Shown one piece after another: positions 23,990-27,125 of a stretch of 27,125 bases of DNA. The DNA is taken from positions 1-27,125 of the forward strand of contig CAZEAN010000075.1 of the NCBI GenBank assembly GCA_964510225.1, given 5' to 3'. The notes below the pieces were generated by a model. That model was not told where the DNA came from. It worked only from the letters and a program-made list of their open reading frames with translations, and did not search any database. Numbering within the stretch: position 1 is the first letter of the stretch; each line of letters begins with the position of its first letter. The stretch is from CAZEAN01 sp964510225. GTDB taxonomy: Bacteria > Planctomycetota > Planctomycetia > Isosphaerales > Isosphaeraceae. The translations under genes and the position numbers were made by a program.

Positions 23990-25984
23990 GTGTCCTATCG
24001 AACCTTCAAGCATCTGCTCGGGGAAACCAGCCTCGAACGCAAGTGCCGCATTATTTTTGGGGGCGGAATCCTTGCGCTCATTACCTTGAGTTTCTATCTC
24101 TACGGTCGCAAGACGGAAAGCCTCGTCATTGGCCAAAGTCGGCAAGCTGCAAGAATGCAAGTTGAACCGATCTTAGAGCGAATCCATCTCTTAGGGATTT
24201 CACTTGTAAATGATGATCTTGGCCCACTCGCCAACGATATGAAATCAAAGTTTAGTACCCAAAAAAACGAGTCTGATTCTCATGTAGTCAAGCCTTTTGA
24301 CGATAATCCGGAGTATCAGCCGAGGACTGATTTCGAGCGGGCGGCACTTAAGCGGTTCATCAAGGCGGCGGCACGACAGCGTGAGGAAGGTCATACGGCA
24401 CCGTCGATGGAACCCTACCAATTTCCCGATGGCACGCCGACCGAACACGATGAGCTTCGACCCGAGACGACGGAATACGCTTATGTCCAGGCGGTACTTT
24501 TCCGTCCCGAGTGCTTCACCTCATGTCACCCAGGACCCTCCATTGAATCCGAAATTCCTTCGATGACGCCGTTTCGTAAGACTCTGGTCGGGACGGAGAC
24601 TCTCGAAGCAGGAACTCTAGAGTCGGCATCAATTCCGCTCCCGACACTCTCCGGTTCGATCGATGGTCATCACACGATGATCCGGCTTGACGATGGCCCG
24701 AAGTGGACGCGAGCTAAGCCGGGCGATCTCGCTGGGGTGGTCTTTGTGAACTTACCGATGGAGCAGACCGATCGCGCCATCAATCGAAACCGGGCGATCC
24801 TGATCGCAACAGCACTCGTGACCGCGATTCTCGCGATGTTTGCGTCTTGGACGATCGTCCGCTACATCATCGTCCGACCGGTCAAGCACCTTCGTGACGT
24901 TTCCGACGCGATTGCCGCCGGAAAGCTAACGATCCGGAGTCGGATTCAAACCGGTGACGAATTTGAAGAACTTTCGCATGCGTTTAATCGGATGTTGCAC
25001 AACCTCGTGGCGATGCAGCAGGAACTGCGGAACGTCAATGGTGATCTGGATCGCAAGGTCGACGAACTCGCTCAAGCCAATATGGCACTCTATGAAATGA
25101 ACCGGATCAAGAGCGACTTCCTTGCCACCATGAGTCATGAGCTGCGGACCCCATTGAACTCCATTATCGGATTCTCGGAAGTCCTTGCAGGGAGTGATCA
25201 GCTCGAGGAAAAGCAGCGACGTTATGCGTCAAATATTCAGACAAGTGGCAAGATGTTGCTGAATATGATCAACGATATTCTTGATCTCGCCAAGATCGAG
25301 AGCGGGAAGATGGAAGTTCGCGCCGAGGATTTTTCTGTCCGCGATATCTGTGAGTCACTGACAGCACAAATGCGACCCCTCGCTGAACGAAAAGGGGTCG
25401 ATCTGATGAGCAGGCTCGACGAGGCGATTCCGCTGGTCCGACAGGATCAAGGGAAGTTTCGCCAGATCATCTATAACCTGCTCTCAAACGCGATCAAGTT
25501 CACTCCAGAGTCTGGTCGGATTACAGTGACCGCCTGGCCAGACGGGCGATTCGTGAAAGTCTCGGTCTCCGATAACGGCATCGGGATCGCCTCGAAAGAT
25601 CAGGAGGCTATTTTTGAGAAGTTCCGCCAAGCGGGAGGTCCAGACGGTCCCGGCAGTGTCCTCACCCGAGCCCATGAAGGAACGGGTCTTGGACTCTCGA
25701 TTGTCCGCGAATTCTGCCGGATGCTCGGTGGTGAGATCGAACTCGACAGCGAACTCGGTCGGGGGAGCACCTTTACGATCCGGATCCCCCAGCGACTTCC
25801 AGGCGACCGCAAACAGGAAGTTGCCATTGCGCATCAGGGTGTCGATTTAAGTAAGGCCCGAAGGATCGAGCATCACCCGATGTCGACCGATCCCGCTGGC
25901 CCGCCAAATCACCATGTCGCGGGGCCACCTCGACGGAGCGATCGAACATCGTCCGACCCGGTACAGACATCTAGATCAGACTAA
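23990..25984 (+). CDS. Membrane sensor histidine kinase with a periplasmic haem-type domain
   Basis: From the GTG at 23990 (G-rich ribosome site AGGGGGG six bases upstream) the protein is 664 residues; a GTG at 23933 has no ribosome site. An N-terminal membrane helix (FGGGILALITLSFYLYG) is followed by a ~220-residue periplasmic sensor region with RPECFTSCHPG, a CX3CH variant of the cytochrome c haem site, in a DUF3365-like context. A second membrane helix (ILIATALVTAILAMFASW), a HAMP domain (IVRPVKHLRDVSDAIAAG), a coiled coil, and the kinase core follow: H-box SHELRTPLN, N-box NLLSNAIKF, G1 DNGIGIA, F-box FEKFRQAG and G2 GTGLGLSIV. The C-terminus is a ~60-residue basic, disordered tail. No response regulator gene is adjacent, so the partner is elsewhere. 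The signal is probably redox or gas, by inference. Confidence 0.88.
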   Translation: MSYRTFKHLLGETSLERKCRIIFGGGILALITLSFYLYGRKTESLVIGQSRQAARMQVEPILERIHLLGISLVNDDLGPLANDMKSKFSTQKNESDSHVVKPFDDNPEYQPRTDFERAALKRFIKAAARQREEGHTAPSMEPYQFPDGTPTEHDELRPETTEYAYVQAVLFRPECFTSCHPGPSIESEIPSMTPFRKTLVGTETLEAGTLESASIPLPTLSGSIDGHHTMIRLDDGPKWTRAKPGDLAGVVFVNLPMEQTDRAINRNRAILIATALVTAILAMFASWTIVRYIIVRPVKHLRDVSDAIAAGKLTIRSRIQTGDEFEELSHAFNRMLHNLVAMQQELRNVNGDLDRKVDELAQANMALYEMNRIKSDFLATMSHELRTPLNSIIGFSEVLAGSDQLEEKQRRYASNIQTSGKMLLNMINDILDLAKIESGKMEVRAEDFSVRDICESLTAQMRPLAERKGVDLMSRLDEAIPLVRQDQGKFRQIIYNLLSNAIKFTPESGRITVTAWPDGRFVKVSVSDNGIGIASKDQEAIFEKFRQAGGPDGPGSVLTRAHEGTGLGLSIVREFCRMLGGEIELDSELGRGSTFTIRIPQRLPGDRKQEVAIAHQGVDLSKARRIEHHPMSTDPAGPPNHHVAGPPRRSDRTSSDPVQTSRSD

Positions 25985-26040
25985 ATTCATCGCTTGATTC
26001 TCGCACTATGAGTCAAGGAACTGGGCCGACGAGCGAACTG

Positions 26041-26046
26041 TACAAT
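26041..26046 (+). promoter_or_regulatory. Possible -10 element (TACAAT) before the small membrane protein gene
   Basis: TACAAT lies 80 bp upstream of the ATG at 26126, in the 141-bp gap after the histidine kinase. No convincing -35 box is seen. The rest of the gap shows nothing clear. Confidence 0.22.
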
Positions 26047-26125
26047 AGGTCTCGAGGCGAAACAAGCGTTGCCTCGGGTCCTCACAAATCGGTGGGATGA
26101 AAATTCAGATTCGGAGGCAACGTCG

Positions 26126-26326
26126 ATGATCACAGTCACCGAGTTCGTAAGTGTGTTACCGTGGTATGCCTGGGTTGCGATCATCGCGATTGTATTCGGC
26201 GTCGGATCTGGCGTAATCCAGACGATCCTCAAACATCGTGAACGGATGGAGATGATCCGGCAGGGGATCCATCCCGATCGACCCGAATCAGAGAGCAGCT
26301 CAAAATCGAGCATTGGCGAGCTCTAA
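26126..26326 (+). CDS. Small single-pass membrane protein of unknown function
   Basis: From the ATG at 26126, with GGAGG eight bases upstream, the protein is 66 residues: a single membrane helix (VSVLPWYAWVAIIAIVFGVG) near the N-terminus, then a basic amphipathic segment ILKHRERMEMIRQGIHPD and a Ser-rich tail. The KHRERMxMIxxGxxP pattern occurs in several families of small bacterial membrane proteins, and the layout resembles PspB-like proteins. Its exact role is unknown. The longer frame beginning at 26069 has no ribosome site. Confidence 0.75.
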   Translation: MITVTEFVSVLPWYAWVAIIAIVFGVGSGVIQTILKHRERMEMIRQGIHPDRPESESSSKSSIGEL

Positions 26327-26377
26327 GCTTTCGCTCGTAGACCTTATGCACGCGAAGCACGTAAGACCGATGCTTGT

Positions 26378-27125
26378 CTATGCGGGGGTTTTGGACCTCC
26401 GGCACACGTCAAAGTTCTCATGTTGATTGGCTGAATTCCAGAGGTCGAGAATACTCTGATCGAAAGGGATCTGGGGAGACCAACCGGTCTCTGACTTGAT
26501 TTTATGGATCGATCCGCAGGAATGATCTGACTGTCGGTGGGCGGCCATTAACGGTTTGGGACCCTCGACTTCCACCGACCTCCCACTTACCTTAATCAGC
26601 AGTTCAAGCCCTTCACTGATCGTCCTCGGGATTCCTGAACCAACGTTGTAAAGCGACCCTGCTCTGCCGTTGAGCGCTAGAGAAAGGACGGCACGAGCGA
26701 CATCACGGAGATCAACGAAGTCTCGAATAGCATCGAGATTCCTGACACTCAGCTTTAAAGGGTCGCTCACTGATGATGCAAGTTGGGAGGCGAACCGACC
26801 GAAGGCGAGAGAGCGGGGCATTCCTGGACCGATCGGGTTGAAGATCCGCGCTACGACTGCTTCGGTTGGTGCACTGTAGTGTTGTGCATAGTACGAGCCA
26901 AACCACTTGCTGAGGCCATAGGCGCCGATCGGTCGACAAATGGTCGACTCCGTCGCGGGGAGTTGGCCGATGGGCATCGTCCCGAGTTCGGCAGCCGAAC
27001 CCGCGACGACCAGGCGGACCGGGCCTGTTCTCACTTTCAAAGCCTCAACTATCCGGATCGTGGCGGCGGTATTGATCCGGAAGAAGCCTTCCGAGGGGCC
27101 CGGCGGTGGCAGACCTCCGAGATGA
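26378..27125 (-). CDS. NAD(P)-dependent nucleotide-sugar epimerase/dehydratase/reductase (SDR), partial at right edge
   Basis: The frame is open to the window end, so the N-terminal part, including the Rossmann GxxGxxG, lies outside. A TTG at 27040 is internal. Visible sequence: HLGGLPPPGPSEGFFRINTA upstream of a RIVEAL helix, VVAGSAAELG with the catalytic Ser region, the YGLSK active-site Tyr/Lys pair, RIFNPIGPGMPRSLAFG and RDFVDLRDVARAV, all typical of extended SDR nucleotide-sugar enzymes. RIFNPIGPG and the overall spacing suggest a GDP-4-keto-6-deoxymannose reductase-like member, but this is only a subfamily guess. Product would be a deoxyhexose nucleotide used for glycans; no link to the BMC operon is shown. 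Confidence 0.8.
   Translation of the reverse strand, partial: HLGGLPPPGPSEGFFRINTAATIRIVEALKVRTGPVRLVVAGSAAELGTMPIGQLPATESTICRPIGAYGLSKWFGSYYAQHYSAPTEAVVARIFNPIGPGMPRSLAFGRFASQLASSVSDPLKLSVRNLDAIRDFVDLRDVARAVLSLALNGRAGSLYNVGSGIPRTISEGLELLIKVSGRSVEVEGPKPLMAAHRQSDHSCGSIHKIKSETGWSPQIPFDQSILDLWNSANQHENFDVCRRSKTPA

Noticed and set aside
26343..26365. CTTATG/CGTAAG inverted repeat as a terminator between convergent genes
   Set aside because: Only six pairs including a G-T pair, with no T-run; too weak to call.
26378..27125. Link between the nucleotide-sugar enzyme and fucose/rhamnose breakdown in the compartment
   Set aside because: The gene belongs to nucleotide-sugar biosynthesis, is partial, and is separated by three unrelated plus-strand genes.

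Overview
The window looks like a chromosomal segment of a planctomycete (Planctomycetota). The evidence is a bacterial microcompartment (BMC) operon of the Planctomycetes-Verrucomicrobia (PVM) type, an ECF sigma factor translationally coupled to a membrane Ser/Thr kinase fused to a formylglycine-enzyme-like domain, a second Ser/Thr kinase carrying RDD membrane domains, and a long parallel beta-helix repeat protein. I cannot name the genus. There are no rRNA or tRNA genes, CRISPR arrays, insertion sequences or obvious transferred islands.

Layout. Positions 1-1202 (+) hold the 3' end of a beta-helix repeat protein. Positions 1223-5229 (-) hold an Nramp-like transporter and an MMPL/RND-type exporter joined by a GTGA overlap. 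Positions 5413-9006 (-) hold a small cysteine-containing protein, a kinase/FGE fusion whose DFG motif reads VFG, and its ECF sigma factor. After a 384-bp AT-rich intergenic region, 9391-12126 (+) encodes a zinc-ribbon/kinase/RDD protein whose C-terminal half looks like a degenerate second kinase + membrane unit. Positions 12159-22752 (-) are a compact 14-gene BMC operon. Divergent from it, fpg (22954-23808, +) is followed by a sensor histidine kinase with a possible CX3CH haem motif and a small membrane protein. The window ends in a nucleotide-sugar epimerase/reductase gene (-) that runs off the right edge.

The BMC operon reads, in transcription order: DeoR-family regulator, PduL-type phosphotransacylase, three BMC-H hexamer proteins, acetate-kinase-family enzyme, BMC-P pentamer, CoA-acylating aldehyde dehydrogenase, BMC-P, a conserved protein with an EutT-like segment, BMC-P, class II (fuculose/rhamnulose-phosphate type) aldolase, a malate/lactate dehydrogenase homologue, and a TIM-barrel-like protein. 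By analogy with the PVM compartment known from Planctopirus limnophila, a 6-deoxysugar phosphate would be cleaved to DHAP and lactaldehyde. Lactaldehyde would be oxidised to an acyl-CoA, converted by PduL to acyl-phosphate, and used by the kinase to make ATP plus the acid. The dehydrogenase probably recycles NAD. The isomerase and kinase feeding this pathway (fucose or rhamnose) are not in the window.

Features worth a second look are the unassigned TIM-barrel protein with a candidate C-terminal cargo helix, the dehydrogenase with a long low-complexity tail and an Arg at the specificity position, three BMC-H paralogues with different pore loops, a long out-of-frame overlap between an accessory gene and a BMC-P gene, and hairpins between shell genes. 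Outside the operon they are the VFG kinase, the duplicated kinase-RDD architecture, the Nramp-like protein lacking canonical metal-site motifs, and the CX3CH sensor kinase. All start choices, motif assignments and hairpins were read by eye; no alignment or folding was run.
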